A DNA stretch of 64,000 nt from Hyphomonadaceae bacterium (GCA_030697555.1 JAUYPV010000070.1:19347-83346), one strand, 5' to 3'. Counted from the stretch's first letter, positions 36,093 to 45,933 are shown. Numbers and translations are program-made. Notes: a model not told the origin generated them from the sequence alone.

Positions 36093-36257
36093 TGATCCAG
36101 CGTAGCTCTGGCAACTAGCGTCGCCGGCGACTTAGAAGCTCGAATGACCTCTTCATGCCGGAAGCCGGTCATTGGCCCGTTCTCGTGAAGGGGCGGGAAA
36201 TCGCCGAAAGGCGTCACTCGCGCTCTCGGCTACACGGCCCAATCTCTAGCCAGTAGT

Positions 36258-36533
36258 TCATCGCACCGTCTCCTTTTTTTTCGGAGCGGAGACGCGCCGC
36301 GTCTTGGCCTCGAACTTGGGCTTGGGCATGAGCCGGAAGCGAGTCTGGCACCAGGCGAAGTCAACACCGACGTCCAGCAAAGCATCGGAACGTCCGCACG
36401 GGCACGCAAATTCCATCACCGACACGACACGATAGGTCTCGCCAGCGACAAGGGGTACCGGTTCTCCCGTGACGTGGTTCGGTGCGACGTTGACGCATAG
36501 AACCAGATCGCCGGGGCCGACAGCATAGCTCAT
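36258..36533 (-). CDS. Small protein of unknown function
   Basis: A 91-residue protein: AVGPGDLVLCVNVAPNHVTGE, PLVAGETYRVVSVMEFACPCG, then WCQTRFRLMPKPKF and a basic tail. The GDLVLCV and AGETYRVVSV stretches suggest an SH3-like beta barrel, and CPC with other Cys suggests metal binding. Homologues I recall are small phage or bacterial proteins of unknown role. ATG 36533 is preferred as AAGGA lies 9 bases upstream. Confidence 0.7.
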   Translation of the reverse strand: MSYAVGPGDLVLCVNVAPNHVTGEPVPLVAGETYRVVSVMEFACPCGRSDALLDVGVDFAWCQTRFRLMPKPKFEAKTRRVSAPKKKETVR

Positions 36534-36714
36534 GGCTTCCATTCCTTACGGCGACGGGAAGGATAGACTCCGAACCGCAAGCGGCAAGCGCCATTTGCCT
36601 CTCAAGCGACGCAACGCGTCGATCTTGATCAATGAAACGGCCCACTTATTCAGGACCGGCCATTTCCGCTATCTGTAGATCCCTGACGTGTTCGTGCCGA
36701 AGGCAACCGTTCGC

Positions 36715-37404
36715 CTAGGCTCGCTGTGCGGCTAGAAACTTCACGACGGGCTCATAACTCGCGACTCGGTCGGGCAGCGCGTGGTTGGCGTAGGGGCGCG
36801 CTTCATCCGTAATGGCGAGTTCGCGGCGTTCGAAGAGGTCGTTGGCCATCTGCGCGGCGTTGGCGAGCATGGGGTCGCGCCGCGAGCCAAATATGATGGT
36901 CGGCACGGTGATGCGGCGCCGGTGAGGGCCAAGATATTCGCGAAGGTGACGCTGCATCATTTCGGAGGTGGGGCCGGCGAAGCTCAGCAGAAAGCGGATC
37001 GACTGAAAGTCTTGATGACCTGCTTCGCGCGCGGCGGCGACCAGCAAGGCCGCACCACCACCGTTGGAATAGCCCGCGATGCCTTCGGGGCGTTCGCGGC
37101 GGCAGAACTCGGCGAGATACGCCATACTCGCTTCGAGGCCGACGTATCGATCATCGGTATAGCGGAACCAGCAGCGCGGATCCTCGAAGCCGAAGGCTTC
37201 GACCTCTTCATCGCTGCAGCCCATCCCGGTCTTGAGCAGATTGGACACGACGTCCGGCTCAAGCAAGTTGGGACCGGCCGGATAGAACCAATCAGCCAGC
37301 GCCGCGCACGCCTCTGCGCAATGCTTGAAGTGCCACTTCTGCGTCGCATGCTTGTGGGCGTTGCTGCCGAGGCAGTGCAGCGTCGCGATCTTCAACCTGC
37401 TCAT
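36715..37404 (-). CDS. FSH1-like serine hydrolase
   Basis: A 229-residue alpha/beta hydrolase. Opening IATLHCLGSNAHKH matches the FSH1 pattern (hydrophobic-LHG/C-x-G-S/N), nucleophile elbow GYSNGGGAALL, FGSRRDPML with the acid, and PYANHALPDRV with the late His. FSH1-type serine hydrolases resemble dihydrofolate-reductase-linked esterases of yeast; substrates are unknown. GGAGG lies before ATG 37404. Confidence 0.83.
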   Translation of the reverse strand: MSRLKIATLHCLGSNAHKHATQKWHFKHCAEACAALADWFYPAGPNLLEPDVVSNLLKTGMGCSDEEVEAFGFEDPRCWFRYTDDRYVGLEASMAYLAEFCRRERPEGIAGYSNGGGAALLVAAAREAGHQDFQSIRFLLSFAGPTSEMMQRHLREYLGPHRRRITVPTIIFGSRRDPMLANAAQMANDLFERRELAITDEARPYANHALPDRVASYEPVVKFLAAQRA

Positions 37405-37505
37405 CTCAATTGCCTCCCTCCACCCCCGCCCGAGCCATTTAGCCGATGTGCTTCCTCGACGATATGACAGGAAGTCGCCGACAGCGGTCATTCTGCTCGT
37501 GCAAG

Positions 37506-38420
37506 TTATTGCGGTAGGCCGGTCATCAGCTTCTCGAACGAGCCCATCGTCTCCGGGATCCGGTCGATCTTCCGGAAGGGCGCGGTGAGGAAGCGCTCGA
37601 CCGCCGCGTTGAACGTGGCAGGGTCGTCGTAAGGGATGAGGTGCGTGCTATTCGAGAAGATGGCGAGCTGGGCGTTCGGCAGGCTTTTATAGATTGTAAG
37701 CATATGCTCCAGCCGGATCAGGTCGTGGTCGGCCGCCAGCACCAGGGTCGGCGCCGTGACCTTGCCCAGCAGCGCGGGAGCGATGTTGGGCTCCCTCAGC
37801 ATCATACCCACGACCTTCAACTGCCGTTCGCCCGCCGGCGTGCCCTTAACATCGTCGGGCAGCTCCATCATTGACTTGATCAGCGCGTCGATCTCGGGGT
37901 CGAACGCGTCCGGCCCGGGATTGAGGTTGGCCGCCATGGAGACGATCTTTTTAACCTTGTCGGGATGGCGCACGCCCAGCAGCAGGGCTTCGATGCCGCC
38001 GTCGCTCCAGCCGACCACGTCGACCGGGCCGGTCTTGAGATGATCGATCAACGCCGCCAAGTCGTCGGTCATCTTCTCGTAAGTGATCGGCTCGGCGCTG
38101 TCGCTGGACTTTCCCTGGTCGCGGCTGTCCATCGCGATCACCTTGTACTTCGCCTTGAAGTGATCGATTTGCGCCGCAAGAGTGCCGAGGCTGCCGCCAT
38201 TGCCATGCACGAGCAGCAGCGGTTCGCCCTGACCATAGATCTCGTAATACAGCGTCACTCCCTCGTGGACGAAGGTTCCGCTGGCGTCTTTGTTGGCGCC
38301 GTAGGGGATCGCCGCTGCAGGTGTTGCCGCGGCCGGCGCCGGCTCCGGCGCCTTGGTGGCCGGTGCGCACGCACAGGCGAGCATAATCGCAACGGATACG
38401 GCAGGTATGAGACGCTTCAT
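37506..38420 (-). CDS. Alpha/beta hydrolase with lipoprotein-like signal
   Basis: A 304-residue exported hydrolase: signal MKRLIPAVSVAIMLACAC with Cys16/Cys18, an Ala/Pro linker, then the fold starting TLYYEIYGQGEPLLLVHGNGG, nucleophile elbow VVGWSDGGIEAL, acid in LAADHDLI and His in NSTHLIP. It shares the YGQGEPL-L-HG opening with the hydrolase at 7682-8671. The start at 38420 places the signal peptide first. Substrate unknown. Confidence 0.9.
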   Translation of the reverse strand: MKRLIPAVSVAIMLACACAPATKAPEPAPAAATPAAAIPYGANKDASGTFVHEGVTLYYEIYGQGEPLLLVHGNGGSLGTLAAQIDHFKAKYKVIAMDSRDQGKSSDSAEPITYEKMTDDLAALIDHLKTGPVDVVGWSDGGIEALLLGVRHPDKVKKIVSMAANLNPGPDAFDPEIDALIKSMMELPDDVKGTPAGERQLKVVGMMLREPNIAPALLGKVTAPTLVLAADHDLIRLEHMLTIYKSLPNAQLAIFSNSTHLIPYDDPATFNAAVERFLTAPFRKIDRIPETMGSFEKLMTGLPQ

Positions 38421-38692
38421 GGAAGACCCCGAGGCAGCGATCCGATTGCAGGAGCAACGGAGCAAGCAACCATCGGAAGGCTGCGGCGTCGGGTCAAGCG
38501 TTTGCAGATGTGAATGTCGCAAATGGGCTGCGGGTTCAATTGATCGCCGCAACAAAGGCGGTCGGGCGGGATCAGATCGCCTCTCGTCCGGAGTTGGACA
38601 GATTCCGCCGTTCGACCTGAACCTCGGACCGACCGAGACCCGCGGCTATTTCCAGCGGCATAGTCATACCGCCCGCATAGCGGAAATGATGA

Positions 38693-39349
38693 TCAGAACT
38701 CGATATCGAGCTCTTCGATCTCGATCGGTTCGGCTTTCGATTCCTCGAACCATTGCTGCATGGGCGGCCAATCCATGATGCGGTCGCGGTATTCGGCGGC
38801 CTTGCCTTCCAGCGCGACATCGTAGGTGACGAAGCGGGTGCAGACGGGCGCGTACATCGCGTCAGCGAGCGTCGGCCGGTCGCCGAACAGGAAGCGGCCG
38901 CGATAGGCCTCGAAGCATTCGTTCCAGATGGTCAGCACCCGGCGGATGTCCGACCGGGCGCCGGTGAAGACGCGATAGCCCGGGTAGCGGGCGCGCAGGT
39001 TCATCGGCAGGGCGGAGCGCAGGTTGTAGAAGCCGGCGTGCATCTCCCCCACCACCGACCGGCAATGGGCGCGCTTGATCCGCTCGGCGGGCAGGAGTTC
39101 GGCCTTGGGGAAGTTTTCCTCGAGGTATTCGGCTATCGCCATGGTGTCCCAGACGCTGGCCCCGTCATGGTCGAGCCGGGGGGTCAGCACGGTCGGGGAC
39201 AGCAAAAGCAGCTCCGCCCGGTTGTTGGGATCGTCGATCGAGACGCTCTCGACCTCCACGTCCAAGCCGGCCATCTGGCAGAAAAGCCATGCCCGCAAGG
39301 ACCAGGACGAGTAGTTCCTGCTCGAAATAGTCAGCGTCGCGCCTGCCAT
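38693..39349 (-). CDS. Glutathione S-transferase family protein
   Basis: A 218-residue GST. The N-terminal thioredoxin-like domain starts TISSRNYSSWSLRAWLFCQ (Ser at the catalytic site), with SPTVLTPRLDHDGASVWDT and AIAEYLEENFP. The C-terminal helical domain contains FLFGDRPTLADAMYAPVCTRF. This start type (SRNYSSWS-R) marks a subgroup I recall from alphaproteobacteria. AAGGAAAG lies before ATG 39349. Confidence 0.92.
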   Translation of the reverse strand: MAGATLTISSRNYSSWSLRAWLFCQMAGLDVEVESVSIDDPNNRAELLLLSPTVLTPRLDHDGASVWDTMAIAEYLEENFPKAELLPAERIKRAHCRSVVGEMHAGFYNLRSALPMNLRARYPGYRVFTGARSDIRRVLTIWNECFEAYRGRFLFGDRPTLADAMYAPVCTRFVTYDVALEGKAAEYRDRIMDWPPMQQWFEESKAEPIEIEELDIEF

Positions 39350-39477
39350 CACGGCACTTTCCTTGCCCTTAATCCATATATGCAATCGTATGTCGCAGTG
39401 CAGTACGCTGGGAACTAGGCTTCCTTATGGAAGCCGTCGGGGCCACGCATCTGCCTAGAATTAGAGCGCGCCGGGAC

Positions 39478-40692
39478 ATGTGGTACCACATCTACGAGGC
39501 CCAGATGCAGGCTTCGGCGCCGTTTCGCGCCGCCGCGCTCGCAGCCCTGCAGATGCGGGGGAGCCTGAACGGGGCGGCAAATTCGCCTGGGGCGCGCCGC
39601 GTGCTCGCCGCCCTGGAGATGGCAAGCCGCGCCACGCTGACACACGTCTCCCAGCCTTTCGGTATCACTTCGGTCAAAGTCGAGAACCGTGAAGCGAAGG
39701 TTACCGAGGAGGTCGCCCTCGACCTGCCCTTCGGCAACATGCTGCATTTCAAGAAGGACATCGACGCCCCCCAGCCGCGCGTACTTATTGTCGCTCCCCT
39801 CTCAGGGCACTTCGCCACGCTGCTGCGCGGCACCGTTCGCACCATGCTGCAGGACCATGACGTCTACATCACCGACTGGAAGAACGCCCGCAGCATACCC
39901 GTCACCGCCGGGCGGTTCGGGTTCGAGGAGTATGTCGACTACCTGATCAAGATGCTGGAGCACCTCGGCCCCGGCGCCCACATCGTCGCCGTGTGCCAGC
40001 CCTGCGTGCAGGCCATAGTCGCTACCGCCGTCATGGCGGCGCAGAAACATCCGTGCGAACCGCGCAGCCTGACCCTGATGGCTGGCCCCATCGACTGCCG
40101 GATCAACCCGACCACGGTCAACGACCTTGCGACCGAACATCCGATCGAGTGGTTCAGGAACAACCTGATCTCGAGCGTGCCCTTCCCGCTACCGGGCTGG
40201 GGCCGCCGGGTCTATCCGGGTTTCATGCAGCTTACCGCCTTCATGGCGATGAACCCCGAGCGCCACATGGATGCGCACAAGACACTCTACAGACATCTCG
40301 TCGAAGGCGACGAGGAGCAGGCGGAGGTCATCAAGACCTTCTACGACGAGTATTTCGCCGTGCTGGACCTGACCGAGGAGTTCTACCTCGAGACCGTGCA
40401 GTGGGTGTTCCAGGAGATGCGCCTGCCGCTGGGCCGCCTGAAGCATCACGGCGAGCCGGTCGATTGCTCGGCGATCAGGCGCACGGCGCTGCTGACGGTC
40501 GAGGGCGAGCGGGACGATATCTGCTCGGTCGGCCAGACGGCGGCGGCGCACGAACTGGTCACCAAGCTCCGCCCCCACCTGCGCAGCCACCACCTGCAGC
40601 CGGGCGTCGGCCACTATGGCGTGTTCAATGGCCGGCGCTGGGACAACCAGATCTACCCGACCGTGCGCAGCGTGATCCTGTCAGTCGAATAG
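39478..40692 (+). CDS. phaZ: Intracellular polyhydroxyalkanoate depolymerase
   Basis: A 404-residue PHB depolymerase. It opens MWYHIYEAQMQASAPFR as in PhaZ1-type enzymes. The nucleophile is Cys176 in VAVCQPCVQA, in place of the Ser of lipases; other blocks are VLIVAPLSGHFATLLRGTV, DVYITDWKNAR and GVGHYGVFNGRRW with the catalytic His. It mobilises stored PHB granules. ATG 39427 is an alternative start 17 codons earlier; the family start favours 39478, although no strong ribosome site is visible. Confidence 0.93.
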   Translation: MWYHIYEAQMQASAPFRAAALAALQMRGSLNGAANSPGARRVLAALEMASRATLTHVSQPFGITSVKVENREAKVTEEVALDLPFGNMLHFKKDIDAPQPRVLIVAPLSGHFATLLRGTVRTMLQDHDVYITDWKNARSIPVTAGRFGFEEYVDYLIKMLEHLGPGAHIVAVCQPCVQAIVATAVMAAQKHPCEPRSLTLMAGPIDCRINPTTVNDLATEHPIEWFRNNLISSVPFPLPGWGRRVYPGFMQLTAFMAMNPERHMDAHKTLYRHLVEGDEEQAEVIKTFYDEYFAVLDLTEEFYLETVQWVFQEMRLPLGRLKHHGEPVDCSAIRRTALLTVEGERDDICSVGQTAAAHELVTKLRPHLRSHHLQPGVGHYGVFNGRRWDNQIYPTVRSVILSVE

Positions 40693-40701
40693 GCCTGTCG
40701 C

Positions 40702-41736
40702 CTACTCGTCCGCCTCAAGGCCAGCGAAGATCGACTTCTCGGGCGGATGCTCGCGGCCGTCGGCTTCGAGCTGGCGGGCGCCGGCGAGGATGCCGAACAT
40801 GCCGTAATTGCCTTCGTGGCAGGCGTATTCATAGACCGGCTCGGGGGAAGCCCGCAGGACCTGCTCGCCGCTCCAGGCCTGCGTGTAGAGCAAGGGATCC
40901 TCGATGCGGAACTGGTAGAGGATCTCGTTATCCTTCCAGCGCGTGAAACGCTCGGTCGCTTTGCCTGTCGCGGTGATGTGCGGGCGCTGGTCCTGGCGCA
41001 CGTTGACGGTTTCGACCACCAGCGTGTCGCCTTCGTACCAGGCGACCGAGTCGCCGCCGAAGTTCGCGATGGCGGTGGGCCCGTGGCGGGCCTCGCTGGC
41101 GGATTTGACGATCGGGATGACGCGGACTTCGTGGATCATCTCCGCGTCGATCATCAGATGGTCCGGCGTCTGAACGAGCTGGAAGTTGTTGTTGTACATC
41201 CCGTTGCCGAAGACCGGGCCGAGACGGGCGTAGGAGACGCAGCGCTCCTGCACCGGGCGGCCCTCGGGGCCGTCATAGGTCGGCTTCATCTGCGGTCGCT
41301 TGCCCGGCCTGTAAGGGATCATGCCGTCGGCGGGACTGGTGATCCAGGCGGTGCGGACGTCGTTTCCGATGCGGGCATAGTCCGAGCCCGGCTCGAGCCA
41401 GAAGCGGTTGTAGCCGCGGCTGGCGTTGCCGTCAGCCAGCAGTTGATCCGACGCCTTCTTGTCGATCTGGGAGCGGCCGGCCTCCTGCTTCGTCATCAGG
41501 GTGTAGACGTTCTTCCGGAGCAGCGCGGAGGCTTCGGCTTCGTTGACGGTGACCGCAGAAGCGCCGACGGGCCGCTGCAGCGTCGTGAGAGACGCATTGG
41601 TCCAGAAGCCCGAGAGTTCGGGGGCGCCCCAGCTGGTCCGGGGCGGGGCGTAGTTGCTGGCGACCTGGGCGAACGCCGCGCCCGAGCCGGCCATGATTAC
41701 GGTTACTGCCGCAAAGGTGAGTAGATTGGTCCTCAT
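40702..41736 (-). CDS. Exported protein of unknown function, paralogue 2 of 2
   Basis: A 344-residue protein with a signal peptide (to about residue 23). It matches the protein at 6547-7584 block by block: SWGAPELSGFWTNASLTTLQ, SRGYNRFWLEPGSDYAR, FGNGMYNNNFQLVQ, WYEGDTLVVET and CHEGNYGMFGILAGARQLE. Insertions differ (ASEARHGP is extra). Conserved Cys residues are the two of ERC and YACHEG. I do not know the function. It is convergent with phaZ. Confidence 0.88.
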   Translation of the reverse strand: MRTNLLTFAAVTVIMAGSGAAFAQVASNYAPPRTSWGAPELSGFWTNASLTTLQRPVGASAVTVNEAEASALLRKNVYTLMTKQEAGRSQIDKKASDQLLADGNASRGYNRFWLEPGSDYARIGNDVRTAWITSPADGMIPYRPGKRPQMKPTYDGPEGRPVQERCVSYARLGPVFGNGMYNNNFQLVQTPDHLMIDAEMIHEVRVIPIVKSASEARHGPTAIANFGGDSVAWYEGDTLVVETVNVRQDQRPHITATGKATERFTRWKDNEILYQFRIEDPLLYTQAWSGEQVLRASPEPVYEYACHEGNYGMFGILAGARQLEADGREHPPEKSIFAGLEADE

Positions 41737-41867
41737 TGCGCTTCCCCTGTGTCAGGCCTTTTTGCCTGATCGTCTGGTTCGAGGATCATGAGCCCGCCAG
41801 CGATGATTTACCATCGCCTCAGCGAGTTGTGTGGAGCGCTGCGGCCGTCCGCGAGCCTGAAAATGGA

Positions 41868-41897
41868 AAGGCCCGGCGGATAAGCCACCGGGCCCTT
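41868..41897 (-). terminator. Rho-independent terminator of the hemolysin III-like gene
   Basis: Stem GGCCCGG (41870-41876) with CCGGGCC (41888-41894), 11-base loop. On the minus strand the stem is followed by TTTCCATTTT. It lies about 40 bases after the stop of the minus-strand hlyIII-like gene. Confidence 0.7.
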
Positions 41898-41935
41898 CTA
41901 CCTGTGTGGCCGGTATGCCGGCCTACCCACCAAAC

Positions 41936-42631
41936 TCAGATCACGCTCGTAGCGGCGATGTCGAAGTAGATCGCCAGGAAGTGGCACGAGGCGGCCGCGA
42001 CAACGAAGCCGTGCCAGATCGCCGAATTGAACGGCAGCTTCTTGTTGACGTGGAAGACCACGCCGACCGTGTAGAGGATGCCGCCGGCGGCCAGCAGGCC
42101 GAGGCCGAGGGGCGAAAGCTTGTGAATCAGCTGGTCGGCGATCGCCAGCGCGGCCCAGCCGAGCACCAGGTACATCGCGATGTAGACCCTGGGGGCGTTC
42201 CAGCGGGCGAGCAGGTTGAGCGCCACGCCGGCCAGGGCGACCGTCCAGACGACGGCGAGAACCGTCCAGGCCATCGGCCCGTCGAGCTTGGCCAACATGA
42301 ACGGCGTGTAAGACGCCGCGATCATGATGAAGATGCCCGATAGGTCGAAACGCTCGAACAGGCGGGAGAGTTTCTCGTTGGTGTTCGAATTGTAGAGGGC
42401 GGAGCAGCCCAGCATCGCCAGCAGGCCGAGGGAATAGACCAGCAAGGCGGCCGTGAGCTTCACGCTGCCGGAGGTGGCGGCCGTAGTGACAAGAAGGATA
42501 CAGCCGCCGATGGCGAGCGCGATGCCGACCACGTGAACGATCACATCAGCCAGCCACTCGGCGCGGCGCGCCTGCGGATACCAGTAGGCGTCCACGGCTT
42601 CGGCGTTCGAAAGTGCGATGTGCGTCTTCAT
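41936..42631 (-). CDS. Hemolysin III/PAQR family membrane protein
   Basis: A 231-residue protein with about seven transmembrane helices. PAQR-type signatures are EWLADVIVHVVGIALAIGG, the Ser/His-region GCSALYNSNTNEKLSRLFERF-DLSGIFIMIAASYTPF and FHVNKKLPFNSAIWHGFVVAAASCHF. The conserved Asp and three His of the family's metal site are visible (DLSGIFI, WHGFV, CHFLA). It is probably a membrane hydrolase or receptor-like protein. AAAGGAGG precedes ATG 42631. A terminator follows. Confidence 0.92.
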   Translation of the reverse strand: MKTHIALSNAEAVDAYWYPQARRAEWLADVIVHVVGIALAIGGCILLVTTAATSGSVKLTAALLVYSLGLLAMLGCSALYNSNTNEKLSRLFERFDLSGIFIMIAASYTPFMLAKLDGPMAWTVLAVVWTVALAGVALNLLARWNAPRVYIAMYLVLGWAALAIADQLIHKLSPLGLGLLAAGGILYTVGVVFHVNKKLPFNSAIWHGFVVAAASCHFLAIYFDIAATSVI

Positions 42632-43122
42632 GGTCTGCGCCCTCCTTTCGACGGGGGCTCGTTCTGAATGTTCGGACCAATGGTTGGTTCCGATGCGAGC
42701 ATCAGGCCACTGGACGCAGGCGGCAGTACGACGCGATTGAGTCAAATCATGTCGAACTGCGGACATGTGGGAATGCACTTCGCCACGAGAATGAACTCGC
42801 ATTCAGTTGCGCTGCGGATGTGACTTTTCCGCCGCTGTTCCTGAACTTGCGTTCACAGATGTGGAAGGCCGGGCGCATTCTCGCCAATGCCGGTTCGACC
42901 TTGAGTTGATGATGCCAGAACATGGTTGAAGTCGGCTTTGTACGATCGATGCAATTTGTCGGATCGGCACATCCTCGCCGGAGACGCGATGCTGCATTTG
43001 CTTCGGCTGAAGCGGGCGCGAATTCTGTCTACTTTCGGGCAAAGCCTCTTCGCGAAAAATTCGGCGCCAATTGCGCAGCGCCTGCCCTTGCAGATCGGCA
43101 AGCGCCGCCCTACTCCGCCGAG
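42632..43122. other. 491-base intergenic region
   Basis: No convincing gene or strong promoter. An imperfect dyad, CGGACCAA (42673-42680) with TTGGTTCCG (42684-42692), lies about 45 bases upstream of the hlyIII-like gene. An open frame leads into the GNAT gene from 42922 but lacks acetyltransferase sequence. Confidence 0.45.
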
Positions 43123-43788
43123 ATGACCGACCTGTCGACATGGACAAAGCGGCCGGCGCCCGGGCTGACGGCGCTCGACGGGCGGCTCGTCCGGCTCGAA
43201 CCGCTCGACTGGGACAGGCATGGCGAAGGCGTCTTCTCGGCGGTCGGCGGCGAGGCCAATGCGGGGATCTGGACGTGGATGCCGGTCGGCCCCTTTCACG
43301 ACATCGGCTCGCTCAAGGTCTTCCTGCGCGGCCAGCACGAGCGCGAGCAGTGGAACACCATGGTGATCCGCGACCGGGCGTCGTCGGAAGTCCTCGGCAT
43401 GGCGACCTACATGCGCATCCGCGAGGCGCACGGCAGCGCCGAAATCGGCTGCGTCGCCTTCGGGCCGAAGCTGACCCGTACCCCACACGCGACCGAAGCC
43501 TTCGCCCTGATGGCCGGCCACATCTTCGACCTCGGCTATCGGCGCTATGAGTGGAAGTGCAATTTCGACAACCTGGCCTCCAAACGGGCGGCGGAGCGAT
43601 TCGGCTTCGTTTTCGAGGGCGTCTTCCGGAACGACATGGTCACCAAGGGGAAGTCGCGCGATACGGCCTGGTATTCGATTACCGGCGCGGAATGGCCGAC
43701 TCTCCGGCTTGCCCTGGAGCAGTGGCTTGCGCCTGACAACTTTGGGCCTGATGGTGGGCAGGCAAGGACGCTTGAGTCCTTCCGATAG
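43123..43788 (+). CDS. GNAT-family N-acetyltransferase
   Basis: A 221-residue acetyltransferase of the RimJ/RimL group. It opens LTALDGRLVRLEPLDWDRHGEG; WNTMVIRDRASSEVLGMATYMRI, AEIGCVAFGPKLTRTPHATEA (acetyl-CoA loop) and RRYEWKCNFDNLASKRAAERFGF follow. The WKC-N-N--S--AAERFGF block is characteristic of a widespread subgroup. Target unknown. The start at 43123 has no strong ribosome site. The VOC gene follows 19 bases later. Confidence 0.88.
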   Translation: MTDLSTWTKRPAPGLTALDGRLVRLEPLDWDRHGEGVFSAVGGEANAGIWTWMPVGPFHDIGSLKVFLRGQHEREQWNTMVIRDRASSEVLGMATYMRIREAHGSAEIGCVAFGPKLTRTPHATEAFALMAGHIFDLGYRRYEWKCNFDNLASKRAAERFGFVFEGVFRNDMVTKGKSRDTAWYSITGAEWPTLRLALEQWLAPDNFGPDGGQARTLESFR

Positions 43789-43807
43789 AAATTGGCCGTC
43801 GACCAAA

Positions 43808-44662
43808 ATGATTACCGGCCTGGACCACGCCCTGATCGTCTGCCCATCGATCGATGATGGCGAGGCGGTCTATTCCGCCCTGCTCGGCCGCGAACCGGAC
43901 TGGCGCTCGAACGATCCGGGCGGTTCGGCCACCATCATCTTCCAGCTCGAGAACACCGCGCTCGAGATCATGTCGCCGACGGGCGGCGGGCCGCTTGCCC
44001 GGCGCCTTCACTCGATGATCGACCAGGACGGACCCGGCCTGAAATCCCTGATCTTCGCGACCAACGACATCAATGAGGCGCGCGCCATGATGGACCGCCG
44101 CGCGCTCAAGCCGGAGGAGATCGTCGCAGGCGAAAGCGTCAACCAGCTCGGCGGCAAGGCGCGCTACTGGTCGCGTGTGCGGCTGGACGATGCGGCGACG
44201 CACGGCGTGCGCATTTTCGTCCTGCAGCGTCGCCAGCCGGACCCACTGATCGTGAAGCCGGGCAAGCCGGACGCCGTCGTCAGCCTCGACCACGTCGTGA
44301 TCAACACGGCCAACCCGGAACGCGCCGTCGCCTTCTATGGCGGGCGGCTTGGCCTGCGGTTGGCGCTCGACCGCGCCAATCCCGACTGGGACATGCGCCT
44401 CATGTTCTTCCGCACCGGCGCGCTGACCATCGAGCTGGCTCACAAGATCTCGGGCGGCGTCGGCAACCAGCCCGACAAGCTGTGGGGCCTGAGCTGGCGT
44501 GTCCCGGATGTCGACGCCGCCCACGCCCGGCTGGAGAAGGCCAACATCGCGGTCACTTCGGTGAGGGCCGGACGCAGGCCAGGCACGCGCGTATTTTCGG
44601 TAAGGGACGGCACGCTCAACACGCCGACGCTGATTCTGTCGGCGGAGCCTGCGGCCGCGTAG
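43808..44662 (+). CDS. Two-domain VOC family protein
   Basis: A 284-residue protein built of two VOC modules. The first starts GLDHALIVCPSIDDGEAVYSALLG and the second at about residue 157 VVSLDHVVINTANPERAVAF. Late blocks are LMFFRTGALTIELAH and LWGLSWRVPDVDAAHARLEKA. Metal-ligand His7 and its partner are present. It resembles glyoxalase-type dioxygenases with unknown substrate. It follows the GNAT closely. Confidence 0.85.
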   Translation: MITGLDHALIVCPSIDDGEAVYSALLGREPDWRSNDPGGSATIIFQLENTALEIMSPTGGGPLARRLHSMIDQDGPGLKSLIFATNDINEARAMMDRRALKPEEIVAGESVNQLGGKARYWSRVRLDDAATHGVRIFVLQRRQPDPLIVKPGKPDAVVSLDHVVINTANPERAVAFYGGRLGLRLALDRANPDWDMRLMFFRTGALTIELAHKISGGVGNQPDKLWGLSWRVPDVDAAHARLEKANIAVTSVRAGRRPGTRVFSVRDGTLNTPTLILSAEPAAA

Positions 44663-44734
44663 GCGCCCGGCAGCCAGCAATGGGCAGTGGTTTGGCTATT
44701 CGCCTACGAGCGGTCCTGTGCGATACCCCACGCC

Positions 44735-45340
44735 ATGAAGCCGTTCACGCAACTCACCGGAACCGCCGCGCCGCTGCCGATCGCCAACATCGACACGGAC
44801 CAGATCATTCCGAAGCAGTTCCTCAAGACCGTCTCGCGCGAGGGACTGGCCAAAGGGCTGTTCTTCGATCTCAAAACCAAGAGCGACGGCTCTCCCGATC
44901 CGGACTTCGTGCTGAACAAGCCGGCCTACGCCAAAGCGTCGATCCTCATCGCCAAGGAGAATTTCGGCTGCGGCTCTTCCCGCGAACATGCGCCGTGGGC
45001 GCTGCTGGACCAGGGCCTGTCCTGCGTGATCGCACCGAGCTTCGCGGACATCTTCTACAACAACTGTTTCAAGAACGGCCTGCTGCCGGTCGTGTTGCCG
45101 CGTGAGGTAGTCGACCAGCTGCTCGAGCGGGCGGGCGGCCCCAACCACATCTTCACCATCGACCTTGCTAGCCAGACCGTGACGGCGCCCGACGGCAAGG
45201 TGCACAAGTTCGATATCGACCAGGGCCGCAAGGCCAGTCTGCTGGCGGGCCTCGACGACATTGGCGAGTCGCTGCGGCATGCCGGAGACATCCAGGCCTT
45301 CGAAGAGAAACGGAAGCTGGCGCAGCCCTGGCTGGCGTGA
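44735..45340 (+). CDS. leuD: 3-isopropylmalate dehydratase small subunit
   Basis: A 201-residue aconitase swivelling domain. Typical blocks: [32 protein letters not shown] and [17 protein letters not shown]. It pairs with LeuC, which is at 29228-30646 rather than next door. The C-terminal [13 protein letters not shown] is usual. ATG 44735 is the family start; the frame is open to 44687. A Sel1-like lipoprotein gene follows by 8 bases. Confidence 0.97.
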   Translation: MKPFTQLTGTAAPLPIANIDTDQIIPKQFLKTVSREGLAKGLFFDLKTKSDGSPDPDFVLNKPAYAKASILIAKENFGCGSSREHAPWALLDQGLSCVIAPSFADIFYNNCFKNGLLPVVLPREVVDQLLERAGGPNHIFTIDLASQTVTAPDGKVHKFDIDQGRKASLLAGLDDIGESLRHAGDIQAFEEKRKLAQPWLA

Positions 45341-45348
45341 GGCAGACG

Positions 45349-45933
45349 ATGCGGTCCCTTCTGGTTCTGATGCTTGCTGGTCTAGTCACCGCCGCCTGCG
45401 GCCCAGCGAAGCCGTCGGCGAACGAGGCGTCGACAGCAACCGAGGCGGCCAAGCTCGATCCTTCAATCGAGCTCAAGCAGAAACAGGCGGAACAGAAAGC
45501 GGCCTTCGAAGCCGCCGGAGGCGATGAAGCGAAAATCGACGCGCTTGCCGACGCGGGCAACGGCTTTGCGCTTTTCCACCGCGGCAAGGCGCGCACGGAG
45601 TCGGCCGAATACTATGTGCAGCGGGGCGGCTTCGAGGACCTGGAAGCCGCGGCGGACGCCGGCAACGCCGAGGCGCAACTATGGGTCGGCCAGCACATGG
45701 CCTATGGACTGCAAGGTTATGAGCTGAAGCCCAACTCCGGCCTGATGATGATGACCAAGGCGGCTGAGCAGGACAATATCGACGCCATCCTCGCCGTCGG
45801 CCTGATGTACGAGCAGGACACGTTCATGCGCGACATGGACAAGGCGAAGACCTGGTACCAGCGCGGCGCCGATCTGGGCTCGGACAAGGCGAAGGAGGCG
45901 CTCGCCAAGCTGGGCACACAGCAGGATTTTTAG
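45349..45933 (+). CDS. Sel1-repeat lipoprotein
   Basis: A 194-residue lipoprotein: signal LVTAAC with Cys17, a linker, then Sel1-like repeats. LEAAADAGNAEAQLWVGQHMA, SGLMMMTKAAEQDNIDAILAVGLMYE and KAKTWYQRGADLGSDKAKEAL show the repeat A-x-G-x-xx-A. These repeats mediate protein contact. GAGG precedes ATG 45349; a GTG overlapping the leuD stop is an alternative. It is in tandem with leuD. Confidence 0.85.
   Translation: MRSLLVLMLAGLVTAACGPAKPSANEASTATEAAKLDPSIELKQKQAEQKAAFEAAGGDEAKIDALADAGNGFALFHRGKARTESAEYYVQRGGFEDLEAAADAGNAEAQLWVGQHMAYGLQGYELKPNSGLMMMTKAAEQDNIDAILAVGLMYEQDTFMRDMDKAKTWYQRGADLGSDKAKEALAKLGTQQDF

Noticed and set aside
38421..38692. Gene in the 272-base gap between the hydrolase and GST genes
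   Set aside because: Only short open frames with no ribosome site or coding character.
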